Counted from the first letter of the stretch, positions 33,084 through 45,655 are shown. The stretch is DNA of 64,000 nucleotides from Osedax fenrisi (GCA_964019155.1 OZ025240.1:91101461-91165460), one strand, 5' to 3'. The notes: generated from the letters alone by a model not told the origin. A program made the numbers and translations.

Positions 33084-34054
33084 TTCCTGATTTGGATTTG
33101 AATTTAACTATAAATAATAAATTTAGTTATAACAACATTAATGATCTATTAATCACTAATATTAATTGCATGAACATACATTTTCCAACAAGCAAGTATA
33201 TATATGTTGATAATACATCATTTAATACAAGTAACTTATCTATAATTCATTACAATGCAATAAGTTTGATTAACAACTTTGATGATATTAAATATTATTT
33301 ATTATTTTCTAATTCTAAATATGATGTAATAATTATATCTGAAACTTGGTTTAAAATTAATAATAAAGCTTTATATCAATTAAACGGTTATAAGGTTGCA
33401 CACACTATACGAAATGTCAAAAGGAGTATTGGTGTTTCCATTTATATTAGAGATTTATTTCATTTAGAAATAATCAAGAATTATAGCAAATCTATTGATT
33501 CAATATGTGATATATTAACTATTAAAATATCTAATAAATTCTTAAATAATAAAGTATTCATAATAAGTGGTATCTATAGATCACCAACATATGATATTGT
33601 TTTATTTAATGATTTTTTAAATTCCAATTCTAATAATAACGATACATTCATATGTGGTGATTTTAACATTGATATCTTAAATAAAAACAAATTATTATTA
33701 ATTGACAATTTTATTGATTTATTTTATCAATTGAGTTTTTTTCCAACTATAAATAAACCTACAGGTATTCAAAATAATTGCATGTCACAAATTGATAATA
33801 TATTTACTAATACTAATAAAGATTATGACCAAAATAATATACATATAAATGATATTACTGATCATTTTCCAATTTCACTTTCAATTAAAAATATGTTTTC
33901 TAAGGTGAATGATACTACTAATAATTTAAACTACTATAGAACCATTGATAAGAATAATATAACTAATTTAATTAATAAATTAAAATTGACTGATTGGAAA
34001 TTTATATATAATATTGAAGATATTGAATTAGCTTGTTCTACTCTATTGTCTTAA
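33080..34054 (+). CDS. Family J ORF2, endonuclease domain only
   Basis: A clean 324-codon frame starting MIPDLDLNLTINNKF. After an ~55-residue leader the AP-endonuclease-like domain shows IIHYNAISLINNF (catalytic Asn region), IIISETWFK (Glu), SGIYRSPT, FICGDFNID (Asp, Asn) and DITDHFPISL (Asp-His). All key residues are present. The frame then meets a stop and degenerates (TDWKFIYNIED, then stops), and no RT follows: the element ends at about 34,270 in unrelated sequence. The ATG overlaps the ORF1 stop as ATGA. Confidence 0.85.
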   Translation: MIPDLDLNLTINNKFSYNNINDLLITNINCMNIHFPTSKYIYVDNTSFNTSNLSIIHYNAISLINNFDDIKYYLLFSNSKYDVIIISETWFKINNKALYQLNGYKVAHTIRNVKRSIGVSIYIRDLFHLEIIKNYSKSIDSICDILTIKISNKFLNNKVFIISGIYRSPTYDIVLFNDFLNSNSNNNDTFICGDFNIDILNKNKLLLIDNFIDLFYQLSFFPTINKPTGIQNNCMSQIDNIFTNTNKDYDQNNIHINDITDHFPISLSIKNMFSKVNDTTNNLNYYRTIDKNNITNLINKLKLTDWKFIYNIEDIELACSTLLS

Positions 34055-34270
34055 CTCATTGAAATATATCACTCATTTTATTGAATTAAAAAAAATCAAT
34101 CTAGTAATTCTAAAAATAAATTTCCATGGATTGATAAATGAATTAAAAAATATATATTAAAAAAAAATTATATAATACATTTATTTCTAACTCTTGCCAA
34201 GAGAATAAATATGCATATATATTACAAATGAATAAATGCACAACATTAATACGCGAATCCGAAATTAAAT
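34055..34270 (+). pseudogene. Family J endonuclease/RT linker remnant
   Basis: Broken frames rich in Lys and Asn (NKFPWID, then KKYILKKNYI) resemble the linker between endonuclease and RT in related elements, such as NPWITNKLKNAIKKKNK in family L. The homology ends near 34,270. Confidence 0.5.
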
Positions 34271-34497
34271 ATAATTCAATTTTGTTATGGTGATCACTTG
34301 TTCGATGTTATGGCTAATATTATTATTTAAAAAAATGTTTAAATATATTTAAAACAATTGTTATATAATATATTACGCATATGGCATTAAGGTCAAATAC
34401 ATCGAAAGTTTTCTGACTATTTTATTTGTCCATTTATTGTTTTTCTTTTATAATGCTTACAATCAAAAAATATATCTTATAAGAAATTAAAAAATAT

Positions 34498-34548
<51 letters not shown>

Positions 34549-34734
34549 ATAGAGAACTACAGGTGGCTTACGATGTCATGATTACTTTAAAAAGTATATG
34601 TGTAAATAATATAATACACACCGCGCTACGTGCTTAAACCAAATTAGCGAGACGAACGTAATATAATTGTTATCCATTATATAGTTCACGAATAGTCGCG
34701 TATAAATTAATATTGCAAGTGCTAGACATATATC
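34271..34734. other. Spacer with (TA)n
   Basis: A+T-rich with (TA)n at 34,498-34,546. G+C begins to rise after about 34,555. Confidence 0.6.
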
Positions 34735-35170
34735 ATCTCAAATTCTCATTAATTATGTGTGTAGCGGACGTACCGTCGGAAGGAAGGGTGGGATAATCGG
34801 TATTAGTGCGTAGGTATATTAGGCGGCAATTCCATATTATTACGTATGAAAGTAGCATGTCGAAGGTATCCATGTGGGTTGAATAGTAGTTAATTGTATA
34901 TTTAGATTAGGTGATAAGGTATCCACTCTATGTGTACGTATAGGAGAGAAGTCGATGGATTGTATGTGTATAAACCGGGGCATCACGTACATCGTGGTTG
35001 ACGGCTAGGGTGTCACGGATGATGTGGTAAAAGTGCGGGAATCACGTATATCGTGAATGATGGCGAAGTCGTCATATATATTGTGACTGACGACGAGGGT
35101 ATAACGGATGTTGTGGGTGACAGCGAATGCGTCACGGGTGAAGTGGTTTTAGAAAGATGTTTTCTATAAA
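34735..35170 (-). other. GC-richer island with possible Ser/Thr/Pro-coding repeats
   Basis: This stretch stands out from the A+T-rich surroundings. The minus strand, after an acceptor-like TTAGTTTATAG, reads TTSPVTHSLSPTTSVIPSSS, then VTIYMTTSPSFTIYVIPALL, until a TGA near 35,010. The reading is built from the 30-bp units at 34,983-35,146, hence a 10-residue repeat of mucin-like composition. It may be a fragment of a host gene for a Ser/Thr-rich extracellular or linker region. No neighbour supports this, and stops occur in the two leftmost units. Confidence 0.35.
34983..35146. repeat. 30-bp minisatellite, 5.5 units
   Basis: Units begin at 34,983, 35,013, 35,042, 35,072, 35,102 and 35,132, with consensus near TCACGTATATYGTGR followed by TGACGGCGAGGGTG. 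One unit is 29 bp. Confidence 0.9.
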
Positions 35171-37617
35171 CTAATACGGATTTATGTTTATTATTTTTAT
35201 TTGTATTATTGTTCTTGTTTATTTTTGTTTATATATATTTTCTTCTTTGACTTAAGTGCAGTGTTATTATAAAAATGAGGCATTCATAAAAACATATTGA
35301 TTTACGTTTTAAATGGGTCTATATATAATACAATGTTTTTAGCTACCCAATTACATATTGGTGAGGCGTAGGGTGTCATGTCTTTGTAATTTCCAAAATT
35401 AAATATGATATATAAATGAATAATAAAGGGAAGATATAGGTTATATTCATTGAAACATATATACGGGTAACATATAGTGACGTAAATACCATTAATAAGC
35501 ACATCGTATGATGTATTCATTACGATAAGGATGATTCATTTTAATTATTTTCAAAATTACATACTTATCAAGAGATTATAGGCTAATTCTAGACGAAATG
35601 AAACACATATAAAAAATATAAATGTTAGTTGGTTTTGATCCATCGATAAGCTGTCTTAATTCAGTTGAAAACGATAATCAAATGTGTTAAGAGAAATAAT
35701 TTCCAATTTAAATTATGATATAGGCTAGTATCATATATTTATTTTATTTTTATTTTAAATTCAAATAAATTTATTGTACATATAGCTTTAATATATTAAA
35801 TATGAATTTACGATTAAATATCACTGTACTTGATTATTATAAACGTATACATATATCATTTAAATCATTATCAACCTTTATTGATATATAAAAAATCACT
35901 ATTTATATATAAATATAGATAATAAAAATCGTAATTATAATATACAGTTGATTAAATTATCGATATATTAAATATAACTATACGTCCTATGTATTGTTAT
36001 TATATAATATTAAATAATCTAACTATGATTTTTACAGGAATAACTACATTATTTAAAAGCTGATATCATAATAATTATTCTAAATAGTGTAAATATTATT
36101 ATTCAAAATTTAATATATTTGATATGACATATTATATTATATTAAATATGTTACTGTAGGTATGATAATGAGGTTTTTATATTGATGTTATTATAATAAT
36201 ATTAGTATTATTAGAAAACGAATTAAATTAAATAAGTATTATTTTATTTATTTAAATTTTGATTACAAAAATAGTTATGATTCAAAATATACGAATAATT
36301 GGTAGAATTATTACATAGAATTATCCATTTTATAATTTATTTATAATACATATTTGACCATCAATAATATATATTTGTTAATTAAATTAATTGTATATTT
36401 GTATTATATACGTGTATATATAACAATATATACTAATAAAATAATTAATAACCGATATAAGAAAAATTAGGATTATTTGTTCAATAATTTATTTTAAATA
36501 TACAAAATTAATGAAATTTCTATATTTAGAAAGCTCTTTAGATTCTATAAATAAAGTTTAATTTTAGTTTTTACTAATTTAAAAAAAGAAAAAAGTTATA
36601 ATAATATTTAAGTAATTTTGTAAAGGCTATCCATTTTTTTTTTTTTTTTTTAGTTAGCTAGTTCTTTAGTTTAGTTGTTTAATCAAATAAGGTTTTTTAT
36701 TTCAAGAAAATATCTTTTATCGAGACACATTTTTGCGTTTTTGAAATTTTCGAATATTATTTTTGTTATCAAAATATATAGTAAATGGCAATGATTATAA
36801 AATGATTAAGAATTTAATATTTTTAATTTTTATATATATATAACCATATAAAAATACCTACCTGATTTAAATACTGATCCGATATATTATATTAGTATAT
36901 ATAAGATATATCAAGAAAATATATATACATAATATATTAGCAAATGATATATATAATTTAATTATTTTGGTTTTAAATATGATAAATCCTAATACATGAT
37001 TGGATCAAATGAATTTTCAAAAGTGTTCTTGATAGTCAGTTATTTTAATATAATTTAAAAAGTTTAAATATATATTTAATATTGAATATTAAAACTAAAA
37101 CTCTATAATAAATTAATGTCCTAGATTTTGTAATCTATTAAATGTATTTATATGCGTTATTGTATATTATTATATTAACATTATAGCTACCAGTAATTTA
37201 TACTAATATTATATATTGTAAATGGAGTTCACTATTACTAATACGCATTTAATTACCGATCTACTGTTTATTATTTTTAATTAAATTAAATCAATAATTC
37301 AAAATAGAAAAATTATGTATTGATATAATATTAATCTTATAAAATAAATCAAATACAAATATTGAATATTGAATATATAATAATATATGATCCATAAATG
37401 TAAGACTTCCCCTTATAGATTTATAATTTAATTACATGTTTTTAATAATTTTTATTATAATAACCTACCATAATCAAAATGGTTATTATTTATATTTTAT
37501 ATTATACATACTCGTAAACTTAAAATATCATTAGCTATTTCAGTGATTATTTCATTTTAGATTATATATATATTGTATACATTATATTATTTTAGATTCT
37601 ATATATATATATATTGC
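35171..37617. other. A+T-rich spacer
   Basis: No gene seen. A poly(T) run of about 20 lies near 36,633-36,652. The open frame on the minus strand at 35,302-35,520 has no supporting feature. Confidence 0.6.
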
Positions 37618-37847
37618 AAACCGTAACTTAGATGAAGTTTATCACTTATAAATATATGCTCTAATGTATTATGGCTTTAAATTCATTCTCATGCTATGGA
37701 TTCAATGGTTTTAACGAGAGCCGATCAATTATACTAAATTATATATAAATATAATTGTAAAACATATTTCTTTGGTAAGGACGGAGCATAACACCGCGCC
37801 ATAATGCTTGTTTGTCTGACGCCTTAGCCAACTAAGCTATACAGGCT

Positions 37848-37855
<8 letters not shown>
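37618..37855 (-). mobile_element. SINE-B copy 2
   Basis: The minus strand head GCTTAGTTGGCTAAGGCG plus TCAGACAAACAAGC matches SINE-B; the B-box is lost. The body word CGGCTCTCGTTAAAACCAT is conserved. The 5' end lies next to (TA)n at 37,857-37,892. Confidence 0.75.
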
Positions 37856-37896
<41 letters not shown>

Positions 37897-38228
37897 TTAT
37901 TAGTATTATCAGATTTATTAGTATTATCAGATTTAGTTTTAACAACCGAATAATTGTAATAGCGGAGATTATCGATAGAATTATCTTTATCATTCTGACA
38001 ATCCTAAAAGTACAATTATAATTGGATTATTAAATTACTAAAAAAGAATAAACTAATATAACATAAAATTATATCTAAATTCTGCATCCAGTTTACACTA
38101 GATATAATTATGAATATGATAAAATAATTGTTCTTGTGATGGACTTGACAAAAAGATCAATAATCATCATGTAATATGTAAAAACTAAAAATATACATGA
38201 AAGGTTAAGAATATTAATATAAAGAATA

Positions 38229-38267
<39 letters not shown>

Positions 38268-38329
38268 ATAAAAACTGTATAAAAACGAATACTATACCAC
38301 CATATTTCAAACAAGCTTCAATAACTCCT
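37856..38329. other. Spacer with (TA)n tracts
   Basis: (TA)n at 37,857-37,892 and about 38,232-38,264, and a direct repeat TTATTAGTATTATCAGATT at 37,898-37,935. No gene. Confidence 0.7.
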
Positions 38330-40090
<1,761 letters not shown>

Positions 40091-40341
40091 TGGCAAATAT
40101 TCACAAATACATTTTAAATTATCTACACAAAGTAACAAGTATTTAGTTAGTGTTCAAATTAAGAATTTAACAAGAAAATGTAGACATAAATTATGTTACT
40201 TATTTAATATAATACATATTATATTTGTATTATGTATATAAATCTCAGCGTAATTATAGTATAACATATGAATAAAAAGAAGAAATTAATGTAAAAGTCT
40301 GAGTAAATATAAAATGTATTAAACATATTAAACCTATTTAA

Positions 40342-40365
<24 letters not shown>

Positions 40366-40376
<11 letters not shown>

Positions 40377-40500
40377 CCTTAACATGAGAGCGGCTTCGAA
40401 GGGTCATTATAGCCATATATGGTTATAATTGAAAACGTCATCTAAGTTCCTGGATGGGATGAAAGGGCTCCACCAAATAAAAATAAAAATAACAATATAT
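40366..40500 (+). mobile_element. SINE-B copy 3, tail half only
   Basis: GCCTTAACATGAGAGCGGCT, TTCGAAGGGTCATTATAGCC and CTCCACCAAATAAAAATAAA match the reverse complement of 24,950-25,070. Head missing. Flanked by (TA)n(TG)n on the left and (TA)n on the right. Confidence 0.8.
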
Positions 40501-40804
40501 ATATATATATATATATAAACATTCGTGTTTAGGCATTCATAGTGAACGGTCGTGTTTTTACCATATTGTGCATTCAACCAAATCAACATTCAGATAAGTT
40601 ATTTAATTTAAAATTTGTTATAAAATCGTATGTATTACAATTATATATTTCTCTATAAATCATTTACTATTTAATATACATTAACTATCATTTGTATATA
40701 TATATATATATAATATCTTATATTTTATATAGGTGTATATATATATATATATATGGATATATAATTATATTTATTTATATATTTATTTAATTTACATAAT
40801 AATT

Positions 40805-41554
40805 ATGGCTAATGGTAGAATGTCAAATTCTGAATTATCTGACTCTATTAAAAATTATATTAAAGATATGTTTGATACTAATATTAAAGCTATTATTGAA
40901 CAACATAATACAATTATTATAGATCTAAAAGATACTATATTAGAGTTACAAACACAAATTAAAAATAATAATAAACATAATGATAGCAATACAATATTAT
41001 ATTCTAGTATGGTAACTAAAAATCTTGATGAAATTAAATGTACTATAAATGATACTGTAACCAAAAATATTGAAAATATATATGAAGATAGTAATCGTAA
41101 AAAAACTCTCATAATATATAATATAGAAGAAAAAAAATTTAATAAAAAAATAGATAAATTTAAATATGATAAAGATTCAATTAATAGTATTATTAGTGAA
41201 ATTAGTGATGTTGAAAATATATCCATACAAAATATACATAGAATTGGTAAAATAAATATAGATAGTGAAACCAATGAAATAATAAATAATACAAGTAGGC
41301 CTATTAAAATTACTTTAAACACAGAGCTAGATAAAATGCATATATTAAATATGGCATATAAATTAAAAAATACAAAATATAGCAGAATTGGAATTTCACA
41401 TGAATTTACTACTGAACAATTAATAACACAAAAAAAACTACTAACTGAAGCTAAAGATAAAACAAATAATAATACTATATTTAAAGTTAGATTTATTAAT
41501 AATAACTTTAAATTAATTTCACATACAATAATTGAATCACAAAATGGAACCTAA
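40805..41554 (+). CDS. Family L ORF1 protein (RNA-binding, nucleic-acid chaperone type)
   Basis: 249 residues from ATG 40,805 (MANGRMSNSELSDSIKNYIK). The upstream in-frame extension is only a Tyr/Ile microsatellite reading, so I choose this ATG. The N-terminal half is helical and coiled-coil-like (IKAIIEQHNTIIIDLKDTIL). The C-terminal half resembles the RRM-plus-C-terminal fold of ORF1 proteins in L1/CR1-type elements: KTLIIYNIEEKKF, IQNIHRIGKINID, RPIKITLNTELDKMHILNMA, IGISHEFTTEQL. Such proteins bind element RNA and form the RNP. Its stop overlaps ORF2 by 11 nt. Confidence 0.85.
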   Translation: MANGRMSNSELSDSIKNYIKDMFDTNIKAIIEQHNTIIIDLKDTILELQTQIKNNNKHNDSNTILYSSMVTKNLDEIKCTINDTVTKNIENIYEDSNRKKTLIIYNIEEKKFNKKIDKFKYDKDSINSIISEISDVENISIQNIHRIGKINIDSETNEIINNTSRPIKITLNTELDKMHILNMAYKLKNTKYSRIGISHEFTTEQLITQKKLLTEAKDKTNNNTIFKVRFINNNFKLISHTIIESQNGT

Positions 41555-44441
41555 AATATATACACTTTATGAATATAATAAATTAAATTATGACTTTTTA
41601 AATAACTTATCGATAATTATTTTAAATATACGTAGTTTTAACAAAAATATAGATAACTTTTTAACTTTTCTAGGTTTATTTACATATGAACCAGATATAC
41701 TAATTTTTACTGAAACGTGGCTTACTAAATATGATGATCATATTATTTATTTTAAAAATTATAATATATACCAAATGAATAGATCATTTAAAAATAAAAA
41801 AAGAGGTGGTGGTGTAGCTATTTTTGTGAAAAAAATGTATAAAACATCAATAATTGATAATCTATCTATTTCAATTACAGATTCAATTGATATTGTTTCT
41901 ATTCAAATAATAGATGAAAAATCAAAAAAACACAATATTTTATCTGCTATATACCGCTCGCCTGATAGTGATACTACTGTATTCAATGATTTAATTTTTA
42001 ATTTATTTTCAACTTATATTAATAAATATATATTTCTATGCGGAGATTTTAATATAGACTTTTCAAAAAATTCAAATACTACACAAAATGTTAATTATAT
42101 ACTAACTCAATTAGGTCTCTCGTCCATTATTAATATATATACCCGTACAACAATAAATACAAATACATTAATAGATAATATCATAACTAATAGTAAAAAT
42201 ATATTAACTAGCGGTATTATAGAATCTGATATAACAGATCACTCTATTTTATTTTTTATTTTTAATTTTAAACATACAAATTTACATAATACTAATACTA
42301 AACCATACATTAGAAATAAAAAAAATATCAATGATTTGAAAAAAGAATTGAATATTATAAATTGGCAAAATGAAATTGTAAGTAATGACCCTTTACATTA
42401 TTACTCATGTTTTATTAAAAAGTTAAATTTTCTAATGGATAAACATTGTCCTTTAATACATACAAATATAAAAAACGATTATATTAATCCTTGGATTACA
42501 AATAAACTTAAAAATGCCATTAAAAAAAAGAATAAACTGTTTTCATTTTATAAAAAACATAAATGTCAAATTGCGCTAATGAGATATAAAAAAATAAAAA
42601 ATAAATTAATCAAACATTTAAAATTTCAAAAAAATAAATATTATAATGAATTATTTTCTAAAAATAATCAAAGTGATAATTGGAAAATAATTAATAAACT
42701 AATTAATAAAAAATATAATAACTTTCCAAATATATTTATTTACAATGGTATTGAAATACATAATGAAAAAGATCAATGCGAATATTTTAATAACTATTTT
42801 TCTAATATTGGTGAAAATATTGTGAATACAATACATAATAGTAGTAACAATGATTTAAAATTACTAATATATAATCCATATAGTTTTTATTTCATACCTA
42901 TTGCCAATAGTGAAATAATTAACGTTACTAATAGCATGAAATCTAAAGTATCCATGGATGTAAATAATTATGATATGTCATTGATAAAACAGATTATTAA
43001 TTGTATTTTATATCCTATAAATCATATATTTAATAATAGTATTGTAACTGGACTATTTCCAACCGATATGAAAAAATCAATTATAAAACCACTATTTAAA
43101 AATAATGATAATAAAAATATTATTAATTACCGCCCAATTGCACTTTTACCACAAATTAGTAAAATATTTGAAAAAATTATATATAATAGATTATCCAATT
43201 TCATAATTAAACATAAAATAATAAATAAGAATCAATATGGTTTTATTCCAAAATCTAATACAACGATATCGCTTTTAAACATTCAGCATTATATTCTACA
43301 AAAAAATAGTGAACATAAAAAAATTGCAACAATTTTTCTTGATCTGAAAAAAGCTTTCGATGTTGTTGATCATGTATTATTATTAAAAAAACTTGAAATA
43401 TATGGAATAAGAGGAAATATATATAATTTAATAAAAAGTTATTTAAATAACAGAACATTTACCACAAAAATAAATAATTCATTATCGAATACTAAATATG
43501 TTAAGTACGGGGTTCCTCAAGGTTCTGTTCTGGGGCCCTTATTTTTTATAATTTTTATAAATGACCTACCAAATGTTTTTAAAAATGTGAATAATATTAA
43601 TTTAAATTTATATGCTGACGATACATCACTAACAGTTTACGCTAATAGTGATGTTGAACTAACAAAATTACTTCAAATATATATGGATAAATTAAAATAT
43701 TGGTTCGATATAAATAATTTAAAACTTAATATACAAAAAACTAAAATACTTCCTTATTTTAATACTAAACTGACTAATGATATAACAATTGACAATATAA
43801 AAATTGATATTGTAGATAACTATACATTTTTGGGTTTGTATTTAGATACAAAATTATCATTTAATATACATATTGATAATTTAAATATGAAACTTTCAAA
43901 AATAATATACTTAATTAAAAGGTTATCATATTTAAATATTAAAAATTTGATTTTATTATACAACTCTTTGTTTTTATCTAATTTAACATATGGTATTGAA
44001 ATATGGGGTAATATTTATAATTCTAATTTAAATATATTAAATTTATCACAAAAAAAAATAATAAGAATAATTAATAAAAAGATTATTGACAATTCAAAAT
44101 TACCATTAATAAGATTATCGCATACATCAATTTTATTTTATAATAGTAACATTTTAAAACTTGATGATCTTATAACTTTTAGAAATATTTTAATTATATA
44201 TAATCTTTTAAATAATAAATATGTTAACGATATAACTGATTATTTTAAATTTAATAGAAATAAAACCAAATTTATTTTACCACTTATGAAAACCAATAGA
44301 TTCCAAAATACAATATTTTTCAAAGGACCTAAACTTTATAATTTAATAATGTTTAATAATATTTTAAAAACTAATACAATTACTCATACTTTAAAACTGA
44401 AGAAAGTATTAAAATCATTTTTTATTAAACAGTATTGTTAA
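41544..44441 (+). CDS. Family L ORF2: AP endonuclease and reverse transcriptase, intact
   Basis: 965 residues from ATG 41,544, uninterrupted. Endonuclease (about 1-230): IIILNIRSFNKN, IFTETWLTKY, AIYRSPDSD, LCGDFNIDF (42,042-42,053) and ITDHSILFF, with all expected catalytic residues. Reverse transcriptase (about 490-790): NYRPIALLPQISKIFEKI, NQYGFIPKSNTTISLL, FLDLKKAFDVVDHVLLLKKL, GVPQGSVLGPLFFIIFINDL, and LNLYADDTSLTVY with YADD at 43,611-43,622. The C-terminus lacks an RNase H motif. The enzyme nicks target DNA and copies element RNA at the nick. Codon use is extreme, dominated by Ile, Asn and Lys with A/T third positions. Nothing obvious is missing. Confidence 0.95.
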   Translation: MEPKIYTLYEYNKLNYDFLNNLSIIILNIRSFNKNIDNFLTFLGLFTYEPDILIFTETWLTKYDDHIIYFKNYNIYQMNRSFKNKKRGGGVAIFVKKMYKTSIIDNLSISITDSIDIVSIQIIDEKSKKHNILSAIYRSPDSDTTVFNDLIFNLFSTYINKYIFLCGDFNIDFSKNSNTTQNVNYILTQLGLSSIINIYTRTTINTNTLIDNIITNSKNILTSGIIESDITDHSILFFIFNFKHTNLHNTNTKPYIRNKKNINDLKKELNIINWQNEIVSNDPLHYYSCFIKKLNFLMDKHCPLIHTNIKNDYINPWITNKLKNAIKKKNKLFSFYKKHKCQIALMRYKKIKNKLIKHLKFQKNKYYNELFSKNNQSDNWKIINKLINKKYNNFPNIFIYNGIEIHNEKDQCEYFNNYFSNIGENIVNTIHNSSNNDLKLLIYNPYSFYFIPIANSEIINVTNSMKSKVSMDVNNYDMSLIKQIINCILYPINHIFNNSIVTGLFPTDMKKSIIKPLFKNNDNKNIINYRPIALLPQISKIFEKIIYNRLSNFIIKHKIINKNQYGFIPKSNTTISLLNIQHYILQKNSEHKKIATIFLDLKKAFDVVDHVLLLKKLEIYGIRGNIYNLIKSYLNNRTFTTKINNSLSNTKYVKYGVPQGSVLGPLFFIIFINDLPNVFKNVNNINLNLYADDTSLTVYANSDVELTKLLQIYMDKLKYWFDINNLKLNIQKTKILPYFNTKLTNDITIDNIKIDIVDNYTFLGLYLDTKLSFNIHIDNLNMKLSKIIYLIKRLSYLNIKNLILLYNSLFLSNLTYGIEIWGNIYNSNLNILNLSQKKIIRIINKKIIDNSKLPLIRLSHTSILFYNSNILKLDDLITFRNILIIYNLLNNKYVNDITDYFKFNRNKTKFILPLMKTNRFQNTIFFKGPKLYNLIMFNNILKTNTITHTLKLKKVLKSFFIKQYC

Positions 44442-45284
44442 TTTTTTTATAAATATTAATTATTATAATTTTGGCAAACATCTTTTTTTTAATCATTCTA
44501 AAACAATTAATCATATTTATTATAAACAGTATTACAAAATTTACACATTTTTATTATAAACAGTATTACAAAATTTAAATTATAAACAGTATTAAAAATA
44601 AACTATTACAAATTAAACAGTATTAAAAAATATAAAAATTATAAAAGTATTATAATCTTAAAAAAAAAACAGTATTAAAATTATAAACATGTTTACATTA
44701 CAGTATTAAAACAAAATCTAAAAAAATTATTTAATTTATTGTATATTATTTTATCTTAATTTTTCTTTTTTTTCATATTACACTATCGCGATATTAACCT
44801 ATTATATTTTTATGCTTATTATATAATAATCGATTATTTCTTTAACAGTTTTAATTTTAGTTTTTATTTAAACAGTATTAAATTATATGTCATATTGATA
44901 GTACACATTATTTAATTTTCTCTTTCTTTACAATTTAACTTTGAATGCCTATTCACGAATCACAACTTTTATTTTTATAATCTGTATCAACTTTATTTAT
45001 ATCTCCTTTATTATTGTAATTTTATATTTTATCTTTGTTTCTAATTTTAAATTGTATTATTTTCGTATGTGATTAACCTTTTATTTAATCATTTCATTGT
45101 TTTTTTTATATTAATATGATTTTATTATTATGTTTATCATTATTTCTATTTTATTATTTTATTTGAATGGAAATGATGATTTGACATTGCACATACTGTT
45201 AGGAGGTTTCGAATCAATAAAGCTAATCGCTTTCACTGATCCTCCTTAGACTTTGTCTATAAACTGAATTCATTCATTCATTCA
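44442..45284 (+). promoter_or_regulatory. Family L 3' UTR with repeated motif and terminal stem-loop
   Basis: The motif TAAACAGTATTA and close variants recurs about eight times from 44,520 to 44,885. The end (45,201-45,246) folds: AGGAGG pairs with CCTCCT, ATCA with TGAT, and AAAGC with GCTTT around a 5-nt loop. It lies about 20 bases before the (ATTC)n tail, the expected place for the structure recognised by the element's own reverse transcriptase. Confidence 0.65.
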
Positions 45285-45435
45285 TATATATATATATATT
45301 TATAATATATATTAGTCTAATGATGTATCTAATATATTATGTTGAACGTGATTAATTTATACATATATTAAAATATGAATAAATAATCCTATTATTATAT
45401 CTAAAATAATTAATTTCACATCGACTATATTGTAG
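45285..45435. other. A+T-rich spacer, possible intron end
   Basis: Contains (TA)n and ends in the acceptor-like ACTATATTGTAG. Confidence 0.5.
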
Positions 45436-45655
45436 TCGCACCCGTTATGTAAAATGCATCATATGCTCGGCATTCATGTCAGATTATGCTCCAATGAAAA
45501 TACAGAACCAGAATACTGCTTGTCTTAACGGCTCATATCATGATAGCGATACAAAACTGTGTGATACAAAGACACGAGTATGTTCAATTCACTTAGAAAT
45601 AATTAAAGATTTAAATAATATCGCTCCGTTATATAGTGATATTATATTCAGCAAG
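45436..45655 (+). CDS. Candidate host exon, cysteine-rich
   Basis: A 220-bp open block between acceptor-like TATATTGTAG and donor-like CAGCAAG|GTAGTA. It reads RTRYVKCIICSAFMSDYAPM, then NTACLNGSYHDSDTKLC, DTKTRVCSIHLEIIKDLNNI and APLYSDIIFSK, with Cys spaced as in a secreted domain. Base composition and residue variety differ from the retroelements around it, and I find no second copy here. The YVKC...AP...AC...LC order faintly recalls the end of a CAP/CRISP-type domain, but this is too weak to name it. Intron phases would be 2 and 0. Confidence 0.45.

Larger units (their letters stand above)
40501..45284 (+). mobile_element. Family L: full-length non-LTR retrotransposon with intact ORFs
   Basis: Contains a 5' region of about 300 bp, ORF1 (40,805-41,554), an overlapping intact ORF2 (41,544-44,441), an ~840-bp 3' UTR and an (ATTC)n tail at about 45,268-45,284. 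It is the only non-LTR element in the window in which both genes are open from ATG to stop with all catalytic motifs. The exact 5' end is uncertain; it lies between the SINE-B fragment and the ORF1 ATG. The tail enters (TA)n. A truncated relative is at 6877-7090. Confidence 0.85.

Noticed and set aside
35302..35520. 72-residue minus frame
   Set aside because: No family resemblance, no splice context and composition like the spacer.
40733..40804. N-terminal extension of family L ORF1
   Set aside because: It is a Tyr/Ile reading of microsatellite sequence; the ATG at 40,805 starts the protein-like part.
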